Assembly (NCBI GenBank): GCA_033675265.1
Contig: JAUJYZ010000802.1
Location: 172,707-236,706 of the forward strand
Direction of reading: 5' to 3'
Origin: Actinostola sp. cb2023
Lineage: Eukaryota; Cnidaria; Anthozoa; Actiniaria; Actinostolidae
DNA: 64,000 bases
Within the stretch, counting starts at the first letter, position 1. Each line of letters opens with the position of its first letter. Under the pieces are notes generated by a model that saw only the letters and a list, made by a program, of their open reading frames with translations, searched no databases and had not been told where the DNA came from. The position numbers and the translations under genes were made by a program. Positions 10,010-19,165 of this stretch are shown here, piece after piece.

Positions 10010-10918
10010 GAAGGGCTATACGATTTACGAACATTGACCTTGCTTGCCTTAAATGCTTTGATGTAGTTTTGAAGAACGATTTTTACGATTCCTTTTCCTT
10101 CTGAATTTTTCAAACGTGGAATAAAATAAACATCCATCATGAGCTACTGAAAATAACTCGACTGGCTCGACTGTTTGCATGACTTCTGTACATATAGCTT
10201 TCTGTCAATAGATGGAGTTATACATGACCGTTGTACGGCGTTGGTCGTGAGTTTAATTATAACAAGAGTCCGCGGAGATCTTTATCTATGAGTCAGACAC
10301 AAGTCTCCCTCGTCATTGAGCGTCTTCTTCTATAATAGATCCCTAAAATCTAAGGACGTTTTGATTTCGATTGTATTTTTGCCGTTCACTGACCTGTTTT
10401 GAGCGTGGAAATTCGGTTTTAAATCAACGGTTCTAAAATTAGGTCGCCGGTAATAGATGTATGACTCAGATAAGGATTACTTTACAACTGTCATCTTACT
10501 GAAAAGAACACGGATTTTCGAACATTGACCTTGCTCGATCGCCTTTGTCTCAATTCATTTTTGGATATGAGTTCGAGTTCGTGGAAAGGCGTTATAGAAC
10601 AGCCGATAAAACACGGGCTTTAAACAGGCTCATTTCACAGACAAAAGCATACGGCTATTCGTGTGGGCCCACTCTGAAAGATGTCGTTTCATTTATAACA
10701 AAAGCAAACGCGCCTTAGCTTCATCGTGGAATGATCAACTACAATCCTGAACTTAATAGCTTGAAGATCTATGATGAGAAATCTTGAAACTCGATAGGAT
10801 CAAATACATCGCATTCTTCGCATTTTTTTGTCATTCCTTCACCTGAAAAAAAAAGAAAAAAAAAGAAAAAAGAAAGTGTATTTTCTAACTCGGGCTTCCT
10901 TCGGAAGGGCCCGAGTAA
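10010..10918 (+). repeat. ~0.9-kb dispersed repeat, copy 1, hairpin 3' end
   Basis: Landmarks: CCTTCTGAATTTTTCAAACG, TCGACTGGCTCGACTGTTTG, GTCCGCGGAGATCTTTATCT, GACCTGTTTTGAGCGTGG, CCGATAAAACACGGGCTTTA, an A-rich stretch, and a terminal hairpin CTCGGGCTTCCTTCGGAAGG-GCCCGAG at 10,889-10,917. Copy 2 is at 11,228-12,238 and a shorter copy is at about 36,240-36,931. All three end in the same hairpin, so this looks like one mobile family with a fixed hairpin end. Confidence 0.75.
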
Positions 10919-11227
10919 TTATTTTCCTTTTTCCCCGTTTAACAAGACGCTCAATGAGCGTACACTCGGGCTTATGACAAGGACAATGTCAGTTGCGTGA
11001 GGAGAGACCTGACAATGACTGACAGTTGCGTGACGAGGGAGACTATGTATAGCATAGATAAAAATACGGTGATAACGACGGTACATGCACTCCATTATAA
11101 CTCTCTCTTTGACATACAAAAATACTATTTTGAACAGCATTAACACAATTAACTGCTTCTGTTAGATTTAAGATGTGACCTCAAGTGACCTCAAATACGT
11201 TTAAATACGTACCACAGTGTACCTTCA

Positions 11228-12238
11228 AGAGTCCGCGGAGATCTTTATCTATGAGTCAGACACAAGTCTCCCTCGTCATTGAGCGTCTTCTTCTGTAATA
11301 GATCCCTAAAATCTAAAGACGTTTTGATTTCGATTGTATTTTTGCCGTTTACTGACCTGTTTTGAGCGTGGAAATTCGGTTTTAAATAGCGCTACGCAAC
11401 GGTTCTAAAATTAGGTCGCGTAATAGATGTATGACTCAGATAAGGATCACTTTACAACTGTCATCTTACTGAAAAGAACACGGATTTTCGAACATTGACC
11501 TTGCTCGATCGCCTTTGCTTTGATGTAGTTTTGAAGTACGATTTTTACGATTCCTTTTCCTTCTGAATTTCTCAAACGTGGAATAAAATAAACATCCATC
11601 ATGAGTTACTGAAAATAATTCGACTGGCTCGACTGTTTGCAGTGTCACTTCTGTACATATAGCTTTCTGTCAATAGATGTACGGTTACATCGCTGGTCGT
11701 GAGTTTAATTAGAAATACTCAAGGACAGAACTGTACACGTACTATTACAATTACCAACAAACATGGCATAGCGACTACGGTATGATGTGACAAAGCTCGA
11801 CACTCAAGGACATAGCTGTACACGTACTATTACAATAATTAGCAACAAACATGACAACATAGCGAGGTCATGATACTTTTTGAGTTCATTTCATTTGCTT
11901 TTCAATTCATTTTTGGATGAGTTCGAGTTCGTGGAACGGCGTCATACAACAGCCGATAAAACACGGGCTTTAAACACGCTCATTTCACAGACAAAAGCAT
12001 ACGCCGATTCGCCCACTCTGAAAGATGTCGTTTCATTTATAACAAAAACAAACGCGCCTTAGCTTCATCGTCGAACGATCAACTAGAAATCTTGAAACTC
12101 GATACGATCAAATACATCGCATTCTTTCTTCGTTCTTCGCATTTTTTCTTCATTCTGTGGCCATGAGAAAAATAATAATAATAAAAACAAGAAAGTCCAT
12201 TTTATAACTCGGGCTTCCTTCGGAAGGGCCCGAGTAAT
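11228..12238 (+). repeat. ~1-kb dispersed repeat, copy 2, hairpin 3' end
   Basis: It carries the landmarks of the copy at 10,010-10,918 in a slightly different order, including GTCCGCGGAGATCTTTATCT, GATTTCGATTGTATTTTTGC and the hairpin at 12,209-12,237. A short frame at 11,880-12,062 (ending ISQTKAYADSPTLKDVVSFI ... TNAP, stop) is partly shared with copy 1 (10,555-10,720), including the stop. It may be a relic of a captured or native coding end; no family was recognised. Confidence 0.7.
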
Positions 12239-12354
12239 TAGTTTGTTTTTTTTAGAAAAAACAAGACGCTCAATGAGCGTACACTCGGGCTTATGACAAG
12301 GACAATGTCAGTTGCGTGAGGAGAGACCTGACAATGACTGACAGTTGCGTGACG

Positions 12355-12570
12355 AGGGAGACTATGTATATACATGTATGTGTCGAGTTCATTTGATTTG
12401 CCTTTGACTTTGAGTTCATTTGATTACCTTTTGACTTTGAGTTCAATTGATTTAATTTTGATGAGTTCGTGTAAAGGCCCGCTCTCTAGCTTCAGATCCC
12501 GAAACGTCGAGTTTGGAATCGAGTTCGAGTTCGGGTTCGAGTTACGGTTTGAACGTCGAATAAAACAAGA
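12355..12570. repeat. inverted arm paired with 9,085-9,300
   Basis: Reverse-complement partner of the arm at 9,085-9,300. It carries CTATGTATATACATGTATGT, GAGTTCATTTGATTTGCC, GAAACGTCGAGTTTGGAATC and GTTACGGTTTGAACGTCGAA. A degraded third partial copy follows at about 12,660-12,790. Confidence 0.8.
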
Positions 12571-12679
12571 CGCTCAATGAGCGTATACTCGGGCTTATGA
12601 TAAGGACAATGTCATTGCGTGAGGATCAAAAGACCTGACAATGACTCATAGTTGCTTGACGAGGGAGAATATGTATATA

Positions 12680-13372
12680 TGTGTGGAGTTCATTTGATTT
12701 GCTTTTGAGTTTGAGTTCATTTGATTACGTTTTGACTTAGAGTTCAATAGATGATTTGCTTTAATTTTGATGAGTTCAGTCGTGTAAAGGCCCAGTCGAA
12801 AACGCTGAACATCTTTTAGAGTTGGCCCACACGAATCGGCGTATGTGGTTTGTATGTGAGAGCGTATTTAAGAAGAACTGTGGATGGCTTGTCTTGAATA
12901 CAACATAATTTACCTTTTGGCCAGATCAACTACTTCTTTCACTTCTAGTCGTCGAAGACGATGGCTTAGGTCTTAGTATCTGCTCTGATCAACAGGCTTT
13001 TTGGAAAACCCGAAATTTTCACGACTTTAAAGCCTTTGATTTTCCATCGAATTTGCTATTTTTAAAATGCACTTTCAAATCGATTACATCAATTGTTCGG
13101 AATGGTTTTCTTAATTGTTCAAGGCAGAACAGGAAGAAGAAAGTACCAATAGCGAACTTCTTTCTTCTCGTTCTTGTGATGCTTTTCTGATATCATTTTA
13201 GTCAAAATCAGAGTGAAAATATTCGGCCTAAAAAAAAAAAACAATACATCTGCTAGCGCTTGGAGCCGAAAGTTAGTTTTGTCGGTCCGCATTCAGAAAA
13301 TAGATTTAGTGAAGTGAAGATTTCCCAGACCTTATACTGGAAGACTCCTTCTCTCTTCTTCATGGTGTGTTG
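12680..13372. other. repeat-derived spacer before the Polinton
   Basis: The first 150 bases are a degraded copy of the CAAATGAACTCAAAG arm. Around 12,815-12,835 GGCCCACACGAATCGGCGTA is an inverted fragment of the 1-kb repeat. The remainder has no supported gene or RNA. Confidence 0.5.
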
Positions 13373-13377
13373 ATAGA
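13373..13377. repeat. Polinton target-site duplication, left
   Basis: ATAGA directly precedes the left TIR and is matched by ATAGA at 36,091-36,095. Polintons typically make 5-6-bp duplications; a sixth base does not match here. Confidence 0.8.
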
Positions 13378-13780
13378 AGTAGATAGCAGTGGCCGATTCG
13401 AGCTCACTTTTGCGTAATCTACGACTAAATGATCCATCATATTTTGAATAAAAGTATATGATGTCCTTATTTCAACAATAGTGGATTTTAATTTAGTATA
13501 ACCTATCTCGAAAAATCCGTTATATTAAACCAAATATGTTAAACCCAAAAACTATGGTATAAAGTAGGTGCGTTTATTTTTTATTGTTCAGAAATAGTAC
13601 TTTCCATAGTAAACATCTCATAATTCCATAAAATATGTTAAACTCGAAAACTGTGGTATAAAGTATGTGCGTTTATTTTTTATTGTTCAGAAAATAGTGG
13701 ATTCATCTAATATTATTATCAAATTAATCCCTGGGGGTGCGTTTATTATTTAAAAAAATTATAGTATAGAATAGTATATA
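13378..13780 (+). repeat. Polinton left terminal inverted repeat
   Basis: 403 bp from AGTAGATAGCAGTGGCC to the start codon at 13,781. It is identical by eye to the right TIR except for one base in an A-run. It contains a tandem pair (about 13,547-13,597 and 13,639-13,690) of AACT(A/G)TGGTATAAAGTA(G/T)GTGCG followed by TTTATTTTTTATTGTTCAG, and a third GGTGCGTTTATT near 13,733. The last 25 bases (ATAGTATAGAATAGTATATA) are a TATA-like promoter for the first gene. Confidence 0.93.
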
Positions 13781-14377
13781 ATGAGTTCAACAAGTGTTAA
13801 TAAGAAGGCAAATCCAGTTAAAAAACGTATAAAATCAACACCAATTAAAAAACAACCAAAATCCTTTTTCATGTCGAGTAATCTTTTAGATCAGGCTGTA
13901 CTTGAAATAAAGGTCTCAAATCAAAAAACAAATAAAGATGGGTATACACTAGTATATTTCGGTGCTGGTTGGGATTTTAAACCAGTCAATAACCCATTAT
14001 TTAGTAAGTTTAATCATTTTATTTTCATAGATAGTTTACCAAATTTAAGCCATTATAATGAGGGTGATTCAGGTTATGAGAAAAGTAAGAATATTAAAGT
14101 ATTCCTAGAAACTTTATCAAATTCAGCTTTAAGTTATAATCTTAAATTAATTAGTATTAGAAGAAATCTATTAACATTTAAAAATGATAAAATTAAGTTA
14201 GAATATTATTTTAATACTACAGTCCAAGAAGCTTTAACCAATACTGCTATAAGAAGAAAAATTAATAAGGCAGTATGGAACCATATCCAGGGATTCAATC
14301 CTTATGTGTATGGGTTAAAAACGGGGGATTTACCTAACTTGTTAGAGAATCGCAGTAAATTACGTGAATTAAAATAG
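13781..14377 (+). CDS. Polinton leader-fused protein of unknown function
   Basis: 198 residues. The ATG directly abuts the left TIR. Residues 1 to about 43 are a basic leader (ending FMSSNLLDQAVLEIK) that matches the N terminus of the polymerase gene fragment at the opposite end of the element. From about residue 50 a separate globular domain starts with YTLVYFGAGWDFKPV, then FIFIDSLPNLSHY, and has alternating beta/alpha character. This resembles Rossmann-like proteins seen in large DNA viruses, but I cannot name a family. The start is chosen because it is the first ATG after the TATA-like motif at the end of the TIR. It is the only plus-strand gene at this end, and the next gene is convergent. 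The leader may have been acquired by extension of the TIR. Confidence 0.8.
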   Translation: MSSTSVNKKANPVKKRIKSTPIKKQPKSFFMSSNLLDQAVLEIKVSNQKTNKDGYTLVYFGAGWDFKPVNNPLFSKFNHFIFIDSLPNLSHYNEGDSGYEKSKNIKVFLETLSNSALSYNLKLISIRRNLLTFKNDKIKLEYYFNTTVQEALTNTAIRRKINKAVWNHIQGFNPYVYGLKTGDLPNLLENRSKLRELK

Positions 14378-14464
14378 TTATAATTGATTGATGTTTTATT
14401 TTTTTGTTACATTTCTAATTAATAATTAAAAATGTAATTGTTGGAAATTGATGATTGTATACAT

Positions 14465-15976
14465 CTATCGAAACATATACCAAGCAAGGCCAGCAGCCCC
14501 AACTGTTATAGCAGCTAAATTATTTTCATGTGTTTTAGATGGTGGTGAAGGGTTTACATATGGTTTATCTGACTTATTTGAAATATCTGGTTTATCAATC
14601 TGATGTGGTAGTTTAACCTTTGAATGACCCATGTTATTATGTTTTATACCAACAGATTTCGTTTCATAATTAATATTATTAACACCAAAGGTCATATCTG
14701 CTGAAGCTTTTAACAACTTATTATTATAACCGATAACAGTATTATTATTGATTATTAGATTCGATGGTAGTAACCAGCAACCAATAGCCACAGCAAGATC
14801 TAATTTTTGTTTCGATTCTTGTACCGCTAATTGGTATCTCTGTATACTTTTAGAAATATCTACCTCAATTATACTGCTTTCGAATAGTCTTAAAAATTCA
14901 AGTTGTGTTTCTTGTGAAGAACCCGAGTTGTCAACAATAGATGATCGTGTATTTACTTGAGATCCTAGGATACAATACACATAAGCCTCGATTGACTGGT
15001 TCAGTCGTGAGAGTCCAGCTCTGGTTAAACCTTTTGATTTATTCAGCATAAAATATAAATATGGATGCTCTTGTAGTGGTGAGATATGATCAAGTTTATT
15101 TCCACCGTATTGTCCAGTCTCATCACCAAATTTGAATTTACCACCAGGCCATTTATTTGTAAACAATCCATCCATCTTTTTATCATAGGATTTAGTTACA
15201 TCATCAACCTTATCAAATATTTTCTTATAGATTCGACCAAGACCATTGTTTTCATCACCAGTAAATCGAAAGTTACTATTTGGTGATATATCAAACTCTC
15301 GACATATCTTATTATAACCACTCTTATCAAATTTGTTATTAATATTAGTAAAAGATCGATCTCCAGGTAGTTGAACATTCATCTGTGATAAAACTCGCCT
15401 ACTCGTAAACAGTATATGAAATTTGAGTAATGAGTTGATCATAGGATTATTGATTTTTGTTATTAGGTCGACACCGATTCCACATCCAGAAGTTGCACAC
15501 CAACAAGCGAAACTTAATTGTTGAGGGTAGTAAGACATATTAGGACTATTCAACCATATGTAAGCTTCTTTCGAAGTAACATGATTTAATACTATATCTG
15601 TTAACATATCTCGTGGGTTTATTGTAAACTTTTTACTTGGTGTTACATAAATATCGAGTGATGTGGAATCATACTTTGGAGGTGGTTTATCAAATGATGT
15701 ACAAGTGATTGGGTATAGTGTTTTTGTCATAGTTAGCTCTTTTGGAAATGTGTTATTAGATGTGGTTCTAAGGAAGTCACGAATATTTTCAGGGCCTTCT
15801 TCAACTTTACCATGCCAGAGAGGAAATGGATATACTGTTTTAACTAGATTACCATTCTCATCAAACGGATTGTAATCAACACCATTACTAAGAAATTGAA
15901 CATTACTACTACTATCCTCTGAAAAACGAAATTTATCATAATTTGGATACTTTTTAATGAATTCAGTAAATTTCAT
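14465..15976 (-). CDS. Polinton 503-residue conserved-type protein, function unknown
   Basis: A long uninterrupted ORF in the Polinton late-gene block. It has no known catalytic motif. There is a Cys-rich hydrophobic patch (FACWCATSGCGIGVDLI, about residues 151-167), a Lys/Asn-rich middle, a short Ser/Pro-rich segment (SPPSKTHE) near the end, and a final hydrophobic stretch AAITVGAAGLAWYMF that could be a C-terminal membrane anchor. The frame begins at the ATG after an ATAATAATATAAT box. Its position among membrane and capsid genes suggests a structural or virion-membrane role, but this is inference. It is large and intact while polB and BRO are broken. Confidence 0.75.
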   Translation of the reverse strand: MKFTEFIKKYPNYDKFRFSEDSSSNVQFLSNGVDYNPFDENGNLVKTVYPFPLWHGKVEEGPENIRDFLRTTSNNTFPKELTMTKTLYPITCTSFDKPPPKYDSTSLDIYVTPSKKFTINPRDMLTDIVLNHVTSKEAYIWLNSPNMSYYPQQLSFACWCATSGCGIGVDLITKINNPMINSLLKFHILFTSRRVLSQMNVQLPGDRSFTNINNKFDKSGYNKICREFDISPNSNFRFTGDENNGLGRIYKKIFDKVDDVTKSYDKKMDGLFTNKWPGGKFKFGDETGQYGGNKLDHISPLQEHPYLYFMLNKSKGLTRAGLSRLNQSIEAYVYCILGSQVNTRSSIVDNSGSSQETQLEFLRLFESSIIEVDISKSIQRYQLAVQESKQKLDLAVAIGCWLLPSNLIINNNTVIGYNNKLLKASADMTFGVNNINYETKSVGIKHNNMGHSKVKLPHQIDKPDISNKSDKPYVNPSPPSKTHENNLAAITVGAAGLAWYMFR

Positions 15977-16079
15977 ATTATATTATTATAATATGAGATA
16001 ATATTTATATATATTTAATTCTTATCATATCGCAACTTGTATATATACCCTCCGTAAGGTGTTGTATCAAAGGATAAAG

Positions 16080-16604
16080 TTATTTCTTTGGATTTACGAG
16101 CTGGTCTACAATCTCCTTTCTCAGTTCCTCCCTCATCTTTTGAACATCTGGAACATCGTTTTTTAAAAAAGCCTTATTCCGTTTCACCCTAATACTACTC
16201 TTTAGTTTTTCATATTTTTTGAGTTCAGTTATAATGTATTCAAATTCTTTCTCATCAATCTTGTTATCGCTCAAGGCTTTTGATACAAGATCACATATAC
16301 TATCTTCTTTTGATTTTGCAAGCTGAATAGTATTTTCATGTTTTGTTACCTTTTTAGTAAGTTTTTTCGTGAAAATTGTACAACTAGCTGATATTAAACC
16401 TAACAACCCGCCAACAGCCGATAAAGGAACGCCGATAATGATCCCAGGTCCTGTTAAACTAGTAGTTACACCAGAACCGGTTAAAATGACAGACAAGACT
16501 CCTGTTGCAACTGCAGTTTTATGCAGTATACCACGTATCTTACTATATTTTTTCCTAACATTTTCATAATGTTTTACCTCAGCTCCTAGTTGTGATAGTA
16601 CCAT
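16080..16604 (-). CDS. Polinton membrane protein with glycine-rich hydrophobic hairpin
   Basis: 174 residues. The N-terminal helix (HYENVRKKYSKIRGILHKTA) is followed by two hydrophobic Gly-rich segments at about residues 32-50 and 55-78 (GVLSVILTGSGVTTSLTGPG, then IIIGVPLSAVGGLLGLISAS). A charged helical C-terminal half (about 85-174) is Lys/Glu-rich with coiled-coil character. The layout, paired membrane helices plus a cytoplasmic coil, recalls small membrane-active proteins of large DNA viruses; no family is named. It lies between the 503-residue ORF and the penton candidate in the same orientation, with ~105-bp spacers on both sides. Confidence 0.7.
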   Translation of the reverse strand: MVLSQLGAEVKHYENVRKKYSKIRGILHKTAVATGVLSVILTGSGVTTSLTGPGIIIGVPLSAVGGLLGLISASCTIFTKKLTKKVTKHENTIQLAKSKEDSICDLVSKALSDNKIDEKEFEYIITELKKYEKLKSSIRVKRNKAFLKNDVPDVQKMREELRKEIVDQLVNPKK

Positions 16605-16709
16605 ATTTACTTTGTGTAACCTGAAATTCTCACCAGTTGTTGTACTTCTGGTACTTCCGGATAAATCATATCATAATCAACCATATATATAATACAACAT
16701 ATTATTATT

Positions 16710-17354
16710 TTATATGATTTCAATCACCATCATCATTGGATATATTCCAGCATCAATGCTCTTACCACTAGAATCTGTAACCCAAACCCTAATACTATTA
16801 ATATAATCATCATTTTTAATAGGTGTGTACAGGGTATTATTAGGATGATAGGTTACTTTTTCTCCAGCCTTGTTTAATTCAACACATGCTAATATTTGTG
16901 AATATTTATTATTTAATAAAACCTGTGTAGAATCAATAAGATCACAATTAATGCAGGCATCTTGAGTAGGTTGTATAATATTGATATTATATACGGTATT
17001 TACTACAAGACCTGTTGTAATGTTTAATAATTTTGATAAACTCACATTTAATTCAGCCTCTACTGTCGAGGTGATATTATATTTTTTATCTACAATTGTG
17101 ATTAAAACTTTTTTATCGCCAAGTGAAACCGCTTTATCAACAGCATTTTTAAAACTAAAATTAGTGTAGTTTCCTTTTGGAATCCGTATCACAACATCCC
17201 CATTTCCATCTGAAATAGTTCCTTCACTCGGAAGATTATACAAATGATTATGAAAACTACAACTTACAAGTGATATACGTGTACTCTTTTTAATAGGATT
17301 TTTAAACCAAATAGTTTCATCTGCTTTTGTTTTTTCAATATACAATATTACCAT
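16710..17354 (-). CDS. candidate penton-like (minor capsid) protein
   Basis: 214 residues, mostly predicted beta strand, with no membrane segment. Features are short alternating hydrophobic strands (ISLVSCSFHNHLYNLP, KVLITIVDKKYNIT) and a 'GNYT-FSFKNAVDKAV' segment. The latter resembles the 'G.Y....L...i' segment near the start of single-jelly-roll pentons. Known: Polintons often pair a double-jelly-roll capsid protein with a ~200-residue single-jelly-roll penton. Size, fold guess and context fit, but no decisive motif was seen. The ATG lies 13 bp from the upstream gene's stop and follows ATTATATAGTATAA. Alternative: another virion surface protein. Confidence 0.5.
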   Translation of the reverse strand: MVILYIEKTKADETIWFKNPIKKSTRISLVSCSFHNHLYNLPSEGTISDGNGDVVIRIPKGNYTNFSFKNAVDKAVSLGDKKVLITIVDKKYNITSTVEAELNVSLSKLLNITTGLVVNTVYNINIIQPTQDACINCDLIDSTQVLLNNKYSQILACVELNKAGEKVTYHPNNTLYTPIKNDDYINSIRVWVTDSSGKSIDAGIYPMMMVIEII

Positions 17355-17367
17355 TTATACTATATAA

Positions 17368-18393
17368 TCATCTTTTATTTTTATATCTTTCAACAAAATA
17401 CAAAACAACAGCAACTATCAATAACCAAGCGTTTTTAGCTAAGAAACTAATAACCTCACCCGCGGTTCTGAAAATAAAAGAAGCTATACTACCTAGCATG
17501 CCGGGTAGTATCTGGGCTAGCTTCTTACCAATAGCTTTCAAACCATTTCCTAAACCTTTTGCAACACCGGATAATCCGCTTTTTAGACTAGAAATAATAA
17601 CACTAATAATAATACTAACTGCAGATACAACAGAAAAAACAGTAAAACCATACTTTTTAAAAACAGCTTTTATACGATCTCTCAGAGACATTCGCCCTTC
17701 TATTACTTCATTTTGTTCTTCTAATTGTTCAATCTCATTTCTAGTTTCCTCAATCTGTTCACGGAGTGATATATTCAATCTTTCTCTAACATCATTAGAG
17801 CCAGCTTGAGATATATTATCCAATTCTTCTTTTAATGTTTGTAATTTTTCTCGATGATGTGAAAATATAGTTCTTTCATTATTCTCAACAACTTTTTCAG
17901 CAGGATCACCAAGATAGTTTACAATTGTTTTAGGTAACTTACCATTTAATTCACCCTCAGCATTAAACAGAACATGATGTTTGCTGCCCAGTCTATTAAT
18001 TCTTACTATCACTCTATCATATTCATCAATTGTAGTGACGAATGGAGAGTTTTTAGGATTTACATTAGGATACTTGGTTTTGATTCTATCCCAAGCTTCT
18101 TCAACTCTTTCTTCACTATGTTTAGCAAGGTCTACCATTTCTATGTCTTCTCTTGCCCTTATTGCCCAATCTTCATTGCTTTCATCAGAGGTCTTAAATA
18201 ATTTATATCCTCGTTCTCTTGATATCCCCCTCCTACGAAACCATTCTTTAGTCCGTTCCCACCAAGTGTGTCTAGGTTCTTTTTGTTGTGGTAATAATTC
18301 CGCTAGTTCATCATCTGTGATAGGGATGTTTACATCTTCAGACCCTCCTTCAAGAGGATGAAAATCTGTATCAGGAAATATTTCACCTTCCAT
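17368..18393 (-). CDS. Polinton coiled-coil protein with C-terminal membrane segments
   Basis: 341 residues in three zones. Zone 1 is an acidic N terminus with a WWERTKEWFRRRG amphipathic stretch (about 43-57). Zone 2 is a long Glu/Gln-rich coiled coil (about 165-235). Zone 3 is a hydrophobic Gly-rich C terminus with two or three likely membrane helices (FTVFSVVSAVSIIISVIISS at about 250-270; LPGMLGSIASFIFRTAG; NAWLLIVAVVLYFVERY at the end). I recall similar proteins as common in cnidarian Polinton-type loci, with no assigned function. The start follows TTATATATAGTAG. It is probably a virion membrane or entry-stage protein, by context only. Confidence 0.7.
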   Translation of the reverse strand: MEGEIFPDTDFHPLEGGSEDVNIPITDDELAELLPQQKEPRHTWWERTKEWFRRRGISRERGYKLFKTSDESNEDWAIRAREDIEMVDLAKHSEERVEEAWDRIKTKYPNVNPKNSPFVTTIDEYDRVIVRINRLGSKHHVLFNAEGELNGKLPKTIVNYLGDPAEKVVENNERTIFSHHREKLQTLKEELDNISQAGSNDVRERLNISLREQIEETRNEIEQLEEQNEVIEGRMSLRDRIKAVFKKYGFTVFSVVSAVSIIISVIISSLKSGLSGVAKGLGNGLKAIGKKLAQILPGMLGSIASFIFRTAGEVISFLAKNAWLLIVAVVLYFVERYKNKR

Positions 18394-18444
18394 CTACTAT
18401 ATATAAATTAGTAAATTGTTTTTATATAAATTAGTAAATTGTTT

Positions 18445-18870
18445 TTATATAATTTTTGATGCTAAATAACCAGCAGTCAACATACCACCACCAACATATA
18501 GAATTTCATATTGTTTTTGTTTACTACTCGGTTTATAATAGTCTGAGAATTGTGGTTCTTGCTTATTAATGTTTGATTCGGGGTGTACATCCCTATATAG
18601 TTTAAAATTATGATCCGTATTCCTTAGATTATTATCAGCTATATTCTTTCTTTCATACTGAGTAGTCAACCAGTCTTGATATAGTTGTCGATCCTTTTCA
18701 AATTCTCCCATATCTTGTTGGTATTTTTCAAGTGCTTTATCGTGTCGAAGCCTCTCCCCATCAGTATGTTTAGGATCTGAGCTGAGGGCTTTAGCTAAAT
18801 ACATCGACCCTGTAAAGGCTGACGCATTTAAAACGGCCCCCATTATCATCATCGCAATAGCACTTGCCAT
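18445..18870 (-). CDS. small Polinton membrane protein, 141 residues
   Basis: It has a hydrophobic N-terminal helix (about residues 1-28, Met/Ala-rich), a long charged middle (about 30-115) with helical heptads (EKYQQDMGEFEKDRQLYQDW), and a second hydrophobic segment near the end (ILYVGGGMLTAGYLASKII). This gives a hairpin with both ends in the membrane and a charged central domain. The upstream box TATAATATATAG directly precedes the ATG. It lies 28 bp downstream of the 73-residue gene. Function unknown. Confidence 0.65.
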   Translation of the reverse strand: MASAIAMMIMGAVLNASAFTGSMYLAKALSSDPKHTDGERLRHDKALEKYQQDMGEFEKDRQLYQDWLTTQYERKNIADNNLRNTDHNFKLYRDVHPESNINKQEPQFSDYYKPSSKQKQYEILYVGGGMLTAGYLASKII

Positions 18871-18898
18871 CTATATATTATACAATGCTATTATCTTT

Positions 18899-19120
18899 TT
18901 ATACCGATTTTGGAAGAATCTTTTGATCTTCTAGATATTGTTTACATACATACATACTTCCAGCAAGAACAAGCACCCATTTGCCGTAATTAGTGACGCT
19001 TGTGCTTGGATCACCAAGGAAATTCTCCCTCATAACTTTCTTACCAGCATATCCAATAATAGCCGCTACCCCAATAATGACAGCGGAATCCATCGTTGAC
19101 TTAACTAATTTGTTTTCCAT
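18899..19120 (-). CDS. small Polinton membrane protein, 73 residues
   Basis: Two hydrophobic segments, AVIIGVAAIIGYAGKKV (about 13-29) and GKWVLVLAGSMYVCKQY (about 46-62), are joined by a short loop containing FLGDPSTSVTNY. The size and pattern are those of a small bitopic or hairpin viral membrane protein. A TATATATAAG box precedes the ATG. It is unbroken and co-oriented with its neighbours, which supports its being real despite its length. Confidence 0.6.
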   Translation of the reverse strand: MENKLVKSTMDSAVIIGVAAIIGYAGKKVMRENFLGDPSTSVTNYGKWVLVLAGSMYVCKQYLEDQKILPKSV

Positions 19121-19165
19121 CTTCTTATATATAATATGAAAGTTAAATTATTTTTTATATAGTTA

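Larger units (their letters stand above)
9283..12670. repeat. recurrent block with the GACGCTCAATGAGCGT palindrome
   Basis: A ~150-bp block consists of GTCTCCCTCGTCACGCAACT, GTCAGTCATTGTCAGGTC, CTGACATTGTCCTT and ends at the palindrome GACGCTCAATGAGCGT. Copies, whole or partial and in both orientations, are at about 9,283-9,450, 9,895-9,995, 10,300-10,330, 10,940-11,045, 11,262-11,292, 12,260-12,365 and 12,567-12,670. Further pieces lie right of the Polinton at about 36,300-36,370 and 36,990-37,010. The interval also contains about 400 bases at 9,460-9,890 with nothing recognised. Confidence 0.75.
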
